DNA of 64,000 bases from Marixanthotalea marina (GCA_018883545.1 JAHLEH010000002.1:248001-312000); one strand, 5' to 3'. Positions 1 through 9,263 are shown, numbered from the stretch's first letter. Notes: generated from the letters alone by a model not told the origin. Program-made: numbers and translations.

Positions 1-41
1 AATAAATGACTTTTTAAGCAACCATTACAAAACAACAACAA

Positions 42-485
42 ATGACAGATAAAAAACCAAAAAACGTATTCAAACAAGGTGCCATTGCTTCAGAATTTAT
101 TGGTGAATCCATCGCCAAACACCAAAGCAAAACCTCTATTGGGGCACACAATATTTTTCTAGGCCAAGTAAGAGCCGATGTGGTTGATGGTAAGCCCATC
201 TCCGCTATTGAATATACAGCTTACGAGGACATGGCCAATACCAAGTTCCACGACATACGTGAAGCAGCTTTCGAAAAATTTAACCTAACATGCATGCACA
301 TTTACCATAGCTTAGGTATTGTAAAAGCTGGCGAAATTTGCTTATTTGTATTTGTGTCGTCACCAAGACGTAAAGAAGTTTTTAAAGCGTTGGAATATAT
401 TGTTGAAGAAATAAAAGCCCAAGTGCCCGTTTTTGGCAAAGAAATTTTTGAGGACGACACACATCAATGGAAGAAAAATACGTAA
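42..485 (+). CDS. moaE: Molybdopterin synthase catalytic subunit MoaE
   Basis: This 147-residue protein has the usual MoaE length and layout. MoaE, with the thiocarboxylated MoaD, puts the two dithiolene sulfurs into precursor Z (cPMP) to give molybdopterin in the cytoplasm. Family features visible are the HNIFLGQVR stretch near residue 36, the EYTAYEDMA segment near residue 57, the HSLGIVKAGE segment and the basic C-terminal part around VPVFGKEIF. The leader is A/C-rich (acaacaacaa) with no Shine-Dalgarno sequence, usual for this phylum. It heads a co-directional moaE-moaCB-moaA run. MoaD is not in the window and probably lies just upstream; this is inference. The identification is firm. Confidence 0.95.
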   Translation: MTDKKPKNVFKQGAIASEFIGESIAKHQSKTSIGAHNIFLGQVRADVVDGKPISAIEYTAYEDMANTKFHDIREAAFEKFNLTCMHIYHSLGIVKAGEICLFVFVSSPRRKEVFKALEYIVEEIKAQVPVFGKEIFEDDTHQWKKNT

Positions 486-554
486 ATCGTTTATTTGTTA
501 GTCGTTAAGTCGACGCAACTAAACAACAAACAACAAAACATCTAAACAACAATC

Positions 555-1466
555 ATGGTAGACATTACACATAAAAGCACCACCCTTCGAACTGCTACAG
601 CACAGGCTATTGTAAAGGTAAGCAAACCTGAAACGATTGAGGCGATAAAAAATGACACCGTTCCCAAAGGCAATGTATTTGCCATGAGTAAGGCTGCAGG
701 TCTATTAGGCGTAAAACGTACGCCCGATATTTTACCCGATTGCCACCCCTTGCCCATTGAATTTACTGGTGTTGAATACGAAATAAGCGACTTAGAAATC
801 ACTGTTCTGTTTACGGTTAAAACCATATACAAAACTGGCGTTGAAGTGGAAGCCATGCATGGGGCCAGTGTGGTGGCTTTAAATATGTACGACATGCTAA
901 AACCTATCGATAAAGGCATTGAAATACACCACATTAAATTATTGAACAAAAAAGGAGGCAAATCCGATTTTAAAAATCACTTCAGACAAGATTTAACCGC
1001 CGCAGTAATTGTGTGCTCTGATACCATTTCGGCTGGCCAAAAAGAAGACAAAGCAGGCAAAGCCATCATTGAAAAGCTAGAGCTTTGCGGTGTAAATCTT
1101 TTTGATTACATTATCATTCCAGATGAAAAAGAAACCATACAAGAAAAAGCAAAGCTGTATCAAGAACAAGGTGCTGATTTAATTATTTATACAGGCGGTA
1201 CGGGACTTTCAGGAAGAGATGTCACACCCGATGCTTTAATTCCATTATTGGATAGGCGCATACCGGGCATTGAAGAAGCCATTCGTAATTATGGACAAGG
1301 CAGAACACCCTACGCTATGCTGTCACGCAGTGTGGCTGGCACCATAAAAAACACCCTGGTTTTGGCCCTGCCAGGCTCTACCAATGGTGCTAAGGAATCG
1401 ATGGATGCCATTTTCCCTTCGGTGTTGCATATTTTCGGGGTTTTAAGAGGTGCGAGACATGACTAA
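555..1466 (+). CDS. moaCB: Bifunctional MoaC-MoaB molybdenum cofactor protein
   Basis: A fusion of two Moco enzymes in 303 residues. Residues 1 to about 150 are MoaC (cyclic pyranopterin monophosphate synthase), with the segments FAMSKAAGLLG near 41 and EVEAMHGASVVALNMYDM near 96. Residues about 155 to 303 are a MoaB/MogA domain (molybdopterin adenylyltransferase family), with the signature IIYTGGTGLSGRDVTPDA near 210 and LALPGSTNGAKE near 275. Working as one chain, it would make cPMP and later adenylate molybdopterin before metal insertion. It lies 69 bp after moaE and 70 bp before moaA, with an A/C-rich leader. The fusion is known in Bacteroidota; no frameshift or truncation is visible. Confidence 0.93.
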   Translation: MVDITHKSTTLRTATAQAIVKVSKPETIEAIKNDTVPKGNVFAMSKAAGLLGVKRTPDILPDCHPLPIEFTGVEYEISDLEITVLFTVKTIYKTGVEVEAMHGASVVALNMYDMLKPIDKGIEIHHIKLLNKKGGKSDFKNHFRQDLTAAVIVCSDTISAGQKEDKAGKAIIEKLELCGVNLFDYIIIPDEKETIQEKAKLYQEQGADLIIYTGGTGLSGRDVTPDALIPLLDRRIPGIEEAIRNYGQGRTPYAMLSRSVAGTIKNTLVLALPGSTNGAKESMDAIFPSVLHIFGVLRGARHD

Positions 1467-1536
1467 AATGTTTATTCGTGGATTCGTTAATTCTTTTAAC
1501 GGATTACACGATTCAACAATTGAACAAAACTAAGAA

Positions 1537-2547
1537 ATGAACAAAACTAAAAACATATTACGAGATTCCCACGGCAGAGACCATACCTATTTGCGCATTT
1601 CGCTGATAGAACGCTGTAATTTACGTTGCTCGTATTGCATGCCCGAGGAAGGTGTACAATTATCTCCCAAAAGTCATTTAATGACCTACGAGGAAATCTA
1701 CGATATTGCCAAATTATTTGTAAAACACGGTGTGACAAAAATAAGGCTCACAGGTGGCGAACCCTTGGTTAGAAAAGATATTCCCGTCATTCTTGAAAAA
1801 TTGGCCACGCTTCCTGTGGAATTGTCTATAACCTCCAATGCGGTTATTATCGATAAATTTATAGATATTTTAAAAGCAACAGGCGTTAACAAAGTAAACA
1901 TAAGCTTGGATTCTTTAGACAAAGACAAGTTTAAGCACATCACACGCAGGGATCAATTTGAAAAAGTTTACAAGAATATTTTCTTGTTGGTCAAGGAAGG
2001 TTTTAAAGTAAAAGTAAATGCCGTATTGATTAAAGGTTTCAACGATAATGAAATCATCGATTTTATCAATTTCACGAAAGACTTACCTATTTCGGTTCGG
2101 TTTATTGAGTTTATGCCTTTTGATGGCAACAAATGGGATATGAGTAAAATGGTGTCTTACAAAGAAGTGATGGACGCGGTAAATGCTAGTAGTTTTCCAA
2201 CCGACCACATAGAACGTTTGCAAGATGCTCCTAACGACACGTCTAAAAACTATAAAATTAAAGGCTACAAAGGCAGTTTTGCCATTATTAGTTCGGTTAC
2301 CAACCCGTTTTGCGATTCGTGCAATCGTCTACGTTTAACGGCCAATGGCCAACTTAAAAACTGTTTATTTTCATCAACCGAATCCGATTTATTATCAACT
2401 TTTAGAGCAGGCAACGCCATAGAACCCGTTATTGAAAAAGCCGTAAATGCTAAACTTAAAATGCGAGGCGGGATGGATACTTTGGAGAAACTGCAAGAAC
2501 CAAAATTACACAACAACAACCGCAGTATGATTACTATAGGCGGTTAG
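1537..2547 (+). CDS. moaA: GTP 3',8-cyclase MoaA (radical SAM)
   Basis: MoaA opens molybdopterin synthesis by a radical-SAM rearrangement of GTP to 3',8-cyclo-dihydro-GTP, which MoaC converts to cPMP. The 336-residue protein has the radical-SAM cluster Cys27-x3-Cys31-x2-Cys34, the SAM-binding LTGGEPLVRKD segment near residue 70, a C-terminal second [4Fe-4S] site in NPFCDSCNRLRLT followed by NCLF, and the family's terminal Gly-Gly (ITIGG). All catalytic landmarks are present. It is last in the moaE-moaCB-moaA run and is convergent with the rubredoxin fusion gene on the other strand, with about 150 bp of repeat-bearing DNA between them. Confidence 0.96.
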   Translation: MNKTKNILRDSHGRDHTYLRISLIERCNLRCSYCMPEEGVQLSPKSHLMTYEEIYDIAKLFVKHGVTKIRLTGGEPLVRKDIPVILEKLATLPVELSITSNAVIIDKFIDILKATGVNKVNISLDSLDKDKFKHITRRDQFEKVYKNIFLLVKEGFKVKVNAVLIKGFNDNEIIDFINFTKDLPISVRFIEFMPFDGNKWDMSKMVSYKEVMDAVNASSFPTDHIERLQDAPNDTSKNYKIKGYKGSFAIISSVTNPFCDSCNRLRLTANGQLKNCLFSSTESDLLSTFRAGNAIEPVIEKAVNAKLKMRGGMDTLEKLQEPKLHNNNRSMITIGG

Positions 2548-2573
2548 GCGTTTGCTGTTAAGTTGTTTAGTTG

Positions 2574-2672
2574 GCATTGCGAGCATAGCGAAGCAATCCG
2601 TTTATTTATTTTAAAACTATAAAAGAATACTAAACCTCACCGTGATGTGATACTGAAACAAGTTCAGCATGA
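2574..2672. repeat. Dispersed palindromic repeat remnants between moaA and the nitrate operon
   Basis: At 2575-2598 the sequence cattgcgagcatagcgaagc is a variant of the attgcgagg...gaagcaat hairpin found near 28.66 and 29.04 kb. At 2650-2672 a second small hairpin (ctgaaacaagttcag followed by catgacg) resembles the tail segments of the same repeat family. The gap lies between two convergent genes and could serve as a two-way terminator. No coding potential is seen. Confidence 0.6.
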
Positions 2673-2699
2673 CGAAATGCTAACTTAGCAAATTAACAA

Positions 2700-4142
2700 C
2701 TACGACACTGTCTTTACCAAAACCTTTTTCTGAAAATTACTTTTCGGCGCTTCACAAAGTGAACACACATAAGTCTCTGGAAGTTTTTCGAATGGTGTGT
2801 TGGGCTCTATATTCTGAGTCATGTCCCCATAAACTTCATTGTAAACGGTTAAACAATCTTGGCATTGATAAACCTGTAATTCAACTTTTTCCTTTTCAAA
2901 TGTTTTGGATGCATTCTGATTGGATTCCGACCCTAATTGCTCAAAATACAACTTACTCAATTCCATTAATAGCTTTGGCAAATCTTCTTTATCAATGTCC
3001 TGCACGTGCATGATATACTCACGTGTATTGGGATCAAAATTTTTGGCATAGAGCAAATTATAGGTTTCACGGATGTTAAAATCTTCCAACTCTTTGGGAA
3101 CGCTGTTTTTCTTAACAACAATGGACGTGAAATAGTTCGATTTTTTGGCATAATTGGTTATTCCAAAAGTGAGTCCATAGGTACTGATATCGTTTTTATC
3201 AAAACTGGACACCAGATATTTTTTAAGGTTAATGGCCTCTTTATTGTTTACCGGCACATGCCAGTTAAGCTCGAGCATGGAATGACGCACATTAATACCG
3301 AAGCTTCCTAAAAATTTCTCCCATTGCAATTTGGCAGACACAGGAATCCCTTTTACAATAAACGATTTCCAAGGGGTTATGGATATTTTACCAATTTTAC
3401 ACTCATCGCACAAATCGCACATGGCCTTTAGGAAAGCTATATCGTATTTATTGTTTCGCCAGTAAAGTCCCAACCAATATTTATCCATACCAATACGATT
3501 CATCCCTTCATAATATGGAAATGGGTAAAATGGCACTTCAAGTGGTTTATCAACCGTTCTGTTATTGGTATCGACTGCATCGCTGACCAACTCAAAAATG
3601 GTTTCGATGGTTTCTGGTTCTTCCTGTAAAATATTCTCAATAGCGGTTTCCACCTTATCCAAATCCCAACTATAAATAAGGGCCGGATACATTTCGGTTC
3701 TGTCCCATTCTGGCAACCGTATATAAAGGTACCAATAATCTTCGTGCTCTGAAGCTATAAAGTTTAAATGCCCTGTAAATAAAGGCACTAAACGCTGCTT
3801 GGGATCGGTTATGTTGACTTTCAGTTTTAATTTAGACCTAAACTGTTCTAAAATATACAAATACCTATCACTAGTAAGCCAAGAGGTACTGGGAAAAATA
3901 TCGGAGCAAACATAAGAGGATACAATATTCTGAATTTGGTAATTATCTTTTCCCACCAACTTAAGTTTATCGAATGCCGCCAATGCTTCCGCATCAGTTT
4001 TTTTGGGAAACAAAATATCTTGTCTAGATCCAAAAGAAATACTTTTTAAGCCCAAACTTTCAACACATTCGCATATATATTTTAGTTCTCCGGGTGATAA
4101 CACGCCGCCTTTCACAATCAATCTGTTTAAATGCTTGCTCAT
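2700..4142 (-). CDS. Nitrite/sulfite reductase-like protein fused to a C-terminal rubredoxin
   Basis: A 480-residue protein of the nitrate operon. Residues about 420-475 are a complete rubredoxin: Cys427-x2-Cys430 and Cys460-x2-Cys463, with GDM, PNTPFEKLPETY and the FQKK tail, so it should hold one Fe(Cys)4 electron-transfer centre. The N-terminal part looks like a ferredoxin-like half domain of nitrite/sulfite reductases (GGVLSPGELKYI near residue 12, then SISFGSRQDILF). A second such half appears around KIGKISITPWKSFIVKGI. The Cys-x5-Cys and Cys-x3-Cys ligands of siroheme/[4Fe-4S] are absent, so it is probably not a working reductase. Its start overlaps the stop of the nitrate reductase gene by 4 bp (ATGA), implying translational coupling. 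Electron delivery to nitrate reductase is inferred. Confidence 0.75.
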   Translation of the reverse strand: MSKHLNRLIVKGGVLSPGELKYICECVESLGLKSISFGSRQDILFPKKTDAEALAAFDKLKLVGKDNYQIQNIVSSYVCSDIFPSTSWLTSDRYLYILEQFRSKLKLKVNITDPKQRLVPLFTGHLNFIASEHEDYWYLYIRLPEWDRTEMYPALIYSWDLDKVETAIENILQEEPETIETIFELVSDAVDTNNRTVDKPLEVPFYPFPYYEGMNRIGMDKYWLGLYWRNNKYDIAFLKAMCDLCDECKIGKISITPWKSFIVKGIPVSAKLQWEKFLGSFGINVRHSMLELNWHVPVNNKEAINLKKYLVSSFDKNDISTYGLTFGITNYAKKSNYFTSIVVKKNSVPKELEDFNIRETYNLLYAKNFDPNTREYIMHVQDIDKEDLPKLLMELSKLYFEQLGSESNQNASKTFEKEKVELQVYQCQDCLTVYNEVYGDMTQNIEPNTPFEKLPETYVCSLCEAPKSNFQKKVLVKTVS

Positions 4143-7100
4143 GCCATTACTTTTGAATTGTTCAATAATTCCCTAACCTCCGTTTTACAACTACCGCATC
4201 CTAATCCTGCACCAGTTTTATTACAAAGTTCCGTAAAATCGGTACACCCAGCTTCTATAGCCTCTTCAATATTACCTGCTCCTACCTGACTGCAAGAACA
4301 CACCAGCTTTCCAAGTACAGGTTTATCATTGGAGGCACCTCTAAGCAAGGTGTCTCGCTTATCGGCCATTTCAATCTTACTTTCAATCATGGTTTTAAAC
4401 TCGGCAAACTCATTTTTGTCGCCCATCAAAACTGTCCCTATTAATAAATCATCCTTTACTATACATTTCTTGTAATAGCGTTTGGAAATATCAGTGAAAA
4501 TAACCTCTTGATAGCTTTCATCATTTTCAGGCACTTCAATATCGCCAATACTACAGAGGTTCAAATCGTTAAACTTTAGGATATTCATTAATACCGAACC
4601 GTTATAAGCAGTACTGATATCGCCGGCAATATAGTTCGCCAGAATAGCTGCCTGCTCTTCTGCCGCCGACGTAATACCAAACAACTGATTGTTGAATTCT
4701 GCAATTTCACCAATGGCAAAAATATCTGGGTGCGACGACTGTAAATGCTGATTCACCTTAACACCACGTCCGCAAACAATGCCATTCTCTTTAGCAATCT
4801 CAATATTAGGTTGTGTGCCTATGGCATACACAATAGCATGTGCCTTGATCAACTTGCCACTTTTAAGCGTTATGTTGAGCTCGTTAGTATCTTCATCTTC
4901 AAAAACCGTGCTTACCTCGTTATCAAAATAAATTTGAATACCACGTTCTTGCACATCCAATGCCAAAAGCTTACTGGAAACCTTGTCCAGTTGACGTTCC
5001 ATTAACCTAGAAGATCGTTGCACAATGGTTATTTTTACGTTTTTATGTTTCAAGGCTGCTGCCAATTCCAATCCTAATAAACCACCCCCTACAATAGTGA
5101 CATGCTGTTCTTCCGGTGGTAAATTAGTGGCATCTAAATAAGCTTTAAATCTGTCGGCATCACTCTTATTACGCATGGTAAATCTACCTGGTAAATCTAT
5201 TTGAACATCCTTAGGAATAAATGCACGACTACCCGTGGCAAGAATAAGTTTATCGAAGGTGTGTGTTTCGCCATTACTATCTAGAATAAACTTTTCCTGT
5301 TGGTTTATTTTAACAATAAATGTTTCAGAATGCGCTGTAATATTAAGCTTATTTAGCTCTGCTTTTTTAATTTTCAATAATTGCTCCCAAGTGAGTTCTT
5401 CGGTAACATATTCTGGTAACAGCACCCTATTGTAAAACAAATTAGGCTCTTTTGAAAATACATGAATAGTATCTTTTTCGTTATTTTCCCTATAATTTTG
5501 AATGAATCTAAAAGCAGCAGCTCCAGCACCTACCACGATGATTTTTTCAACTGGTTTTTTATACTTGGAAACCGAAACGGTTGTGTATTTAAAATCAGGT
5601 TCTTTAGACACAGGGTCTACTAACGTATTGGTTAAATTATTGGCTCGGTTTAAATCACTTTGCAATTGTTTGCCCCAATGCATCGGTAAAAATACCACTC
5701 CTTTCCTAACTGTTTCAGTAACTTTAGCACGAACCCTTACTGTACCATTAGCACTTTTTATTTCAGTAATGTCGCCATCCTTAATTTTATATAAATAAGC
5801 ATCAACCGGATTGATTTCCAAAACAGGTTTTGGATAATGGGTTTTCAACCTTGAGACCTTCCCCGTTTTTGTCATAGTATGCCATTGATCGCGAACACGC
5901 CCTGTTGTTAAAACCAATGGAAAAGTTTCCGTTGGTTTGGCAGACGTATTCTCTATACTTTGTGGTACATTGAAAATTGCCTTTTTTGAAGGCGTATAAA
6001 ACTGTTTATTCTGAAACAATCTTGGCGTGCCTTTATGCCTATATTCAGGCACCGGCCATTGAAAAGTGCCTTCATTTTTCAATCGATCGTAATTCAAAAA
6101 GGAAATATCGATATTAGTACCTTTGGTCATAGCACAATATTCACTGTAAATCTCTTCGGTACTATTGTAATTAAATCCTCTAAAGCCCATACGTTGTGCA
6201 AAATCACAAAGGATTTCCACATCGGCCCTAGCCTCTCCAGGTGGTTCCATTTCTTTTGGAAGGTACGAAATACGACGCTCGGAGTTGGTCATGGTGCCTT
6301 CTTTTTCCAACCAGCCGGCAGCCGGCAATACCAAATCGGCAAAAGCAACCGTATCGGATTTGTGTGATATATCTTGAACTACGACAAATTTGGCATTTGC
6401 CATAGCTTTTTCAATCTTGTTGATATTGGGAAGACTCACCAACGGATTGGTACAAACAATCCACACCGCCTTTAGTTTTCCACTTTCCAACGCATCGAAC
6501 ATATCGGTAGCCGTCAATCCTGGTTTTGGTGAAATTTTATCCACACCCCAGAACTGAGCCACCTCACGTCGGTGATCCTCATTCATTAAATCTTTATGTG
6601 CCGCCAATAAATTGGCCATACCCCCTACTTCACGTCCGCCCATGGCATTGGGTTGACCCGTAAGTGAAAAAGGCCCTGAGCCCGGTTTACCCACCTGCCC
6701 CGTGATGAGTGATAAATTTAATAAAGACACGTTTTTATCGGTTCCAACAGCACTTTGGTTAAGTCCCATGGCCCACATACTTATAAAGCCTTTTGAAAGC
6801 CCAATCATATCGGCAGCTTTTCTGATGTCCTTTTCATCAACACCACAAATTTTGGAAGCTTCACTTACCGATGTTGAAAAAATCAGTTCTTTGTATGCTT
6901 GAAATCCTTCTGTATAGTTGGCTATAAAATCATCATCAATGAGTCCGCGTTCAAAAAGTCGTCTCCCAATGGCATTATATAAAACTACATCGGTACCCGG
7001 TATGATTTGCAAATGCAAATCGGCAAAATTAGCCGAATCAGTTTTCCTCGGATCAACAACAATTATCTTAACATCTGGGTTTTGTTCTTTATGTTTTTCT

Positions 7101-7660
7101 ATGCGCCTAAACAAAATAGGATGGCACCAAGCAGGATTAGCTCCAGTAATCAAAAAACAATCGGCCAATTCTATATCTTCATAGGAAACAGGTACACTAT
7201 CTTCCCCAAATGTTTTTTTGTAGCCTACCACGGCCGAACTCATACATAAACGGGAATTCGTATCGATATTATTGGTTCCTAAAAACCCTTTTGTAAGTTT
7301 ATTGGCTATATAATATTCTTCAGTTAGACACTGTCCGGATACGTAAAAACCAACACTGTCTGGACCGTGTTTTTTTATAATGGATTTAAAAACGCTGCTT
7401 GCCCTATCCAACGCATCATCCCAACTAACACGCTCACGCGGATGCGATCTGCTCCAGCGCATTTCAGGATACAAAATTCTATCGGATATATCGTTGGCTA
7501 CGTAATGTAGGTTCATCCCTTTAGAACAAAGCATGCCTTTGTTTACAGGGTGGTTTGGATCGCCCTCAACCAGTATATTATTATCGGAGTTCTTTTTTAC
7601 AATAATACCACATCCAACACCACAATACGAACACGTTGTTTTTACTTCATTTTTTATCAT
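4139..7660 (-). CDS. nasC: Assimilatory nitrate reductase fused to FAD-NAD(P)H and BFD [2Fe-2S] domains
   Basis: A 1173-residue three-part enzyme reducing nitrate to nitrite in the cytoplasm (no signal peptide). Residues 1 to about 710 are a molybdopterin oxidoreductase: [4Fe-4S] ligands Cys10, Cys13, Cys17 and Cys45, the SRLCMSSAV segment near residue 144 giving the predicted molybdenum Cys ligand, and the C-terminal dinucleotide-binding domain with LTTGRVRDQWHTMT. Residues about 725-1100 are a NirB/NasB-like flavoprotein with IIVVGAGAAAFRF and VTIVGGGLLGLELAAAL nucleotide folds. Residues about 1118-1165 are a BFD domain with Cys1121, Cys1123, Cys1155 and Cys1158. Bacillus uses separate NasB and NasC chains; here the NAD(P)H path is built in. 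It lies 131 bp after narK and overlaps the next gene by 4 bp. Confidence 0.92.
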   Translation of the reverse strand: MIKNEVKTTCSYCGVGCGIIVKKNSDNNILVEGDPNHPVNKGMLCSKGMNLHYVANDISDRILYPEMRWSRSHPRERVSWDDALDRASSVFKSIIKKHGPDSVGFYVSGQCLTEEYYIANKLTKGFLGTNNIDTNSRLCMSSAVVGYKKTFGEDSVPVSYEDIELADCFLITGANPAWCHPILFRRIEKHKEQNPDVKIIVVDPRKTDSANFADLHLQIIPGTDVVLYNAIGRRLFERGLIDDDFIANYTEGFQAYKELIFSTSVSEASKICGVDEKDIRKAADMIGLSKGFISMWAMGLNQSAVGTDKNVSLLNLSLITGQVGKPGSGPFSLTGQPNAMGGREVGGMANLLAAHKDLMNEDHRREVAQFWGVDKISPKPGLTATDMFDALESGKLKAVWIVCTNPLVSLPNINKIEKAMANAKFVVVQDISHKSDTVAFADLVLPAAGWLEKEGTMTNSERRISYLPKEMEPPGEARADVEILCDFAQRMGFRGFNYNSTEEIYSEYCAMTKGTNIDISFLNYDRLKNEGTFQWPVPEYRHKGTPRLFQNKQFYTPSKKAIFNVPQSIENTSAKPTETFPLVLTTGRVRDQWHTMTKTGKVSRLKTHYPKPVLEINPVDAYLYKIKDGDITEIKSANGTVRVRAKVTETVRKGVVFLPMHWGKQLQSDLNRANNLTNTLVDPVSKEPDFKYTTVSVSKYKKPVEKIIVVGAGAAAFRFIQNYRENNEKDTIHVFSKEPNLFYNRVLLPEYVTEELTWEQLLKIKKAELNKLNITAHSETFIVKINQQEKFILDSNGETHTFDKLILATGSRAFIPKDVQIDLPGRFTMRNKSDADRFKAYLDATNLPPEEQHVTIVGGGLLGLELAAALKHKNVKITIVQRSSRLMERQLDKVSSKLLALDVQERGIQIYFDNEVSTVFEDEDTNELNITLKSGKLIKAHAIVYAIGTQPNIEIAKENGIVCGRGVKVNQHLQSSHPDIFAIGEIAEFNNQLFGITSAAEEQAAILANYIAGDISTAYNGSVLMNILKFNDLNLCSIGDIEVPENDESYQEVIFTDISKRYYKKCIVKDDLLIGTVLMGDKNEFAEFKTMIESKIEMADKRDTLLRGASNDKPVLGKLVCSCSQVGAGNIEEAIEAGCTDFTELCNKTGAGLGCGSCKTEVRELLNNSKVMA

Positions 7661-7791
7661 TCTGCAATCGCATTTATATCAAAATTAAGATAATTTGAGC
7701 CCAGTAAACAATAATCCGGCAATTATTCTGTATCCTTTAAAAAAGCCTTTGCTTTATTTCCATTTTATTAAAAACAGGGTCATTTTTTGAA

Positions 7792-9219
7792 CTAACTTCT
7801 AACTTTAACGGTAGCTAATTCCTCTGATGGTTTTTCATCTACCGATTCAACTTCTTTTTGCTTCGTAGAAAAACGAATCGCTAAGGCCAGAAAGGCTATT
7901 AAAATAACTGTTAAACCAATAAAAAAGTAACCACTCGATACAGCTACTGAAGCAGCTTGAGACTGTGCTTCCCTAATATGCGCTTCGCCAAAACCAGTAC
8001 TAGCTACAATGGCTTCTTTTTCTGCTGCAGCTGATTTATATTTAAGTAACAAAGCTGCTAAAAAAGCACCTACATTACCACCTGCACCTACAATACCCGA
8101 AACAGAACCAATGGCCTTTTTATTTATAAATGGTACTACTGAGAATGTAGCCCCTTCCGCCATCTGCACCGATAAACTAAATAGTATTAAAAATACAAAT
8201 CCTACCACTATACTTGTTGTTGTAGAAAAAGCTACTAGCACAACGCCTTCTACCGCAAGAATAAAAGCAAGAAACAAAACACGACCTCTTAAGCCTTTTT
8301 GTTTTCCAAATTTATCACCAAAAAAGCCACCCAAAGTACGTGCAAAAATATTCATGAGTGCAAAGGACAAAACAATGTTGCCAGCAGTAATACGTTGCAA
8401 TTGGAATGTATTTTGAAGGTAATCATCCATGGTTCCATATACTGTAAGCTCTATACCAAAACAAGCAGCATATACCAAAAACAATATACAGGTTCTGTAG
8501 TCTTTTAAAACCTCCAGAAAACCTATTTGGTCCTTTTTAGTTGTTACTAATTCTCCAGACGCCCTTAAATCTTTAAAATTTCCTCTTGGCGTATCTTGTG
8601 TGAAAAAATAATAGACTATTCCCATTAAAAAACAAATCACTCCAGCTACCACCATAGAATAGCGCCAAGCTTGGCCATCAGCCACACCAAAACCAACCAC
8701 AATGGCCGCAATAATTGGCATACCCAATCGGTTAGCCCCTCCACCTAGGTTACCCCATCCTGCAGAAGTTGCATTAGCAGTTCCAACAATATTGGAATCG
8801 AACATCAATGAGGTATGTACTTGTGTGATTACAAATGAAGCTCCAATAAAACCTATAAAAAGTCTGCATATTAAAAACTGAAGTGGCGTTTGTACCAAGC
8901 CACAGGCAATAACAGGAATACACCCAATAATCAATAGCCAAGTATAACACAACCTAGGCCCATATTTATCGCACAATTTACCTATTAACAATCTTGCAAA
9001 AACGGTACCAGTAACAGCCAGAATAACAGAATTCCATTTTTGATCGGGCGTTAAGCCCAAATCCTTTTCAACATCTGGCATAAACGGTACAATACCAAAC
9101 CATGAAAAGAAGCACATGAAAAAGGCTATGGCTGAAATCCAAAATGTTCTGGTTGGAATGGACTTAAAGTTTAGTAAATCTAGTTTTGTTGCTTTTAGCG
9201 TATTTGAATTTTCCATCAT
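7792..9219 (-). CDS. narK: NarK-family nitrate/nitrite transporter (MFS)
   Basis: A 475-residue major facilitator protein with about 12 membrane segments. It matches the nitrate/nitrite porter group: the early WFGIVPFMPDVEKDLGLT segment near residue 40, GTVFARLLIGKLCDKYGPR near 90, and two glycine-rich nitrate-signature-like helices, GTANATSAGWGNLGGG near 146 and SVSGIVGAGGNVGAFLA near 370. It would bring nitrate in for the reductase encoded just downstream and may also export nitrite. Two ATG codons are adjacent at the start (9219 and 9216); either is possible. The leader is only about 10 nt from the predicted transcription start. It heads the narK-nasC-rubredoxin operon. Confidence 0.93.
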   Translation of the reverse strand: MMENSNTLKATKLDLLNFKSIPTRTFWISAIAFFMCFFSWFGIVPFMPDVEKDLGLTPDQKWNSVILAVTGTVFARLLIGKLCDKYGPRLCYTWLLIIGCIPVIACGLVQTPLQFLICRLFIGFIGASFVITQVHTSLMFDSNIVGTANATSAGWGNLGGGANRLGMPIIAAIVVGFGVADGQAWRYSMVVAGVICFLMGIVYYFFTQDTPRGNFKDLRASGELVTTKKDQIGFLEVLKDYRTCILFLVYAACFGIELTVYGTMDDYLQNTFQLQRITAGNIVLSFALMNIFARTLGGFFGDKFGKQKGLRGRVLFLAFILAVEGVVLVAFSTTTSIVVGFVFLILFSLSVQMAEGATFSVVPFINKKAIGSVSGIVGAGGNVGAFLAALLLKYKSAAAEKEAIVASTGFGEAHIREAQSQAASVAVSSGYFFIGLTVILIAFLALAIRFSTKQKEVESVDEKPSEELATVKVRS

Positions 9220-9236
9220 AATTACTTTTATACGTA

Positions 9237-9244
9237 CAAAATTA
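9237..9244 (-). promoter_or_regulatory. narK promoter -7 element
   Basis: On the - strand the octamer reads TAATTTTG, a perfect match to the Bacteroidota TAnnTTTG -7 box. The narK ATG follows about 18 nt downstream. No clear TTG -33 element lies at the expected distance; a palindrome occupies that spacer, which suggests a regulator-dependent promoter. Confidence 0.65.
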
Positions 9245-9263
9245 AGTAATATTACTTAATTTT
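9238..9263. promoter_or_regulatory. 26-bp perfect palindrome, candidate operator of the narK operon
   Basis: These 26 bases are an exact inverted repeat with core AAGTAATATTACTT (9244-9257) and no central spacer. It overlaps the upstream edge of the narK -7 box, with its centre 6.5 bp from the 5' end of that box. The same core with one changed base sits upstream of nirB at the identical distance. The half-site TACTTA(A/T) resembles the NarL heptamer TACYYMT, but with the opposite arm arrangement to the enterobacterial 7-2-7 site. The NarL-like regulator encoded next door is the natural candidate binder; this is inference. Confidence 0.6.

Noticed and set aside
1-41. End of a possible moaD gene at the left edge
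   Set aside because: Only 41 bases are present and no in-frame Gly-Gly end can be recognised, so no call is made.
8009-8416. 135-codon frame on the + strand inside narK
   Set aside because: It is a shadow of a well-conserved transporter; the residue pattern is low in hydrophobic order and matches no known family.
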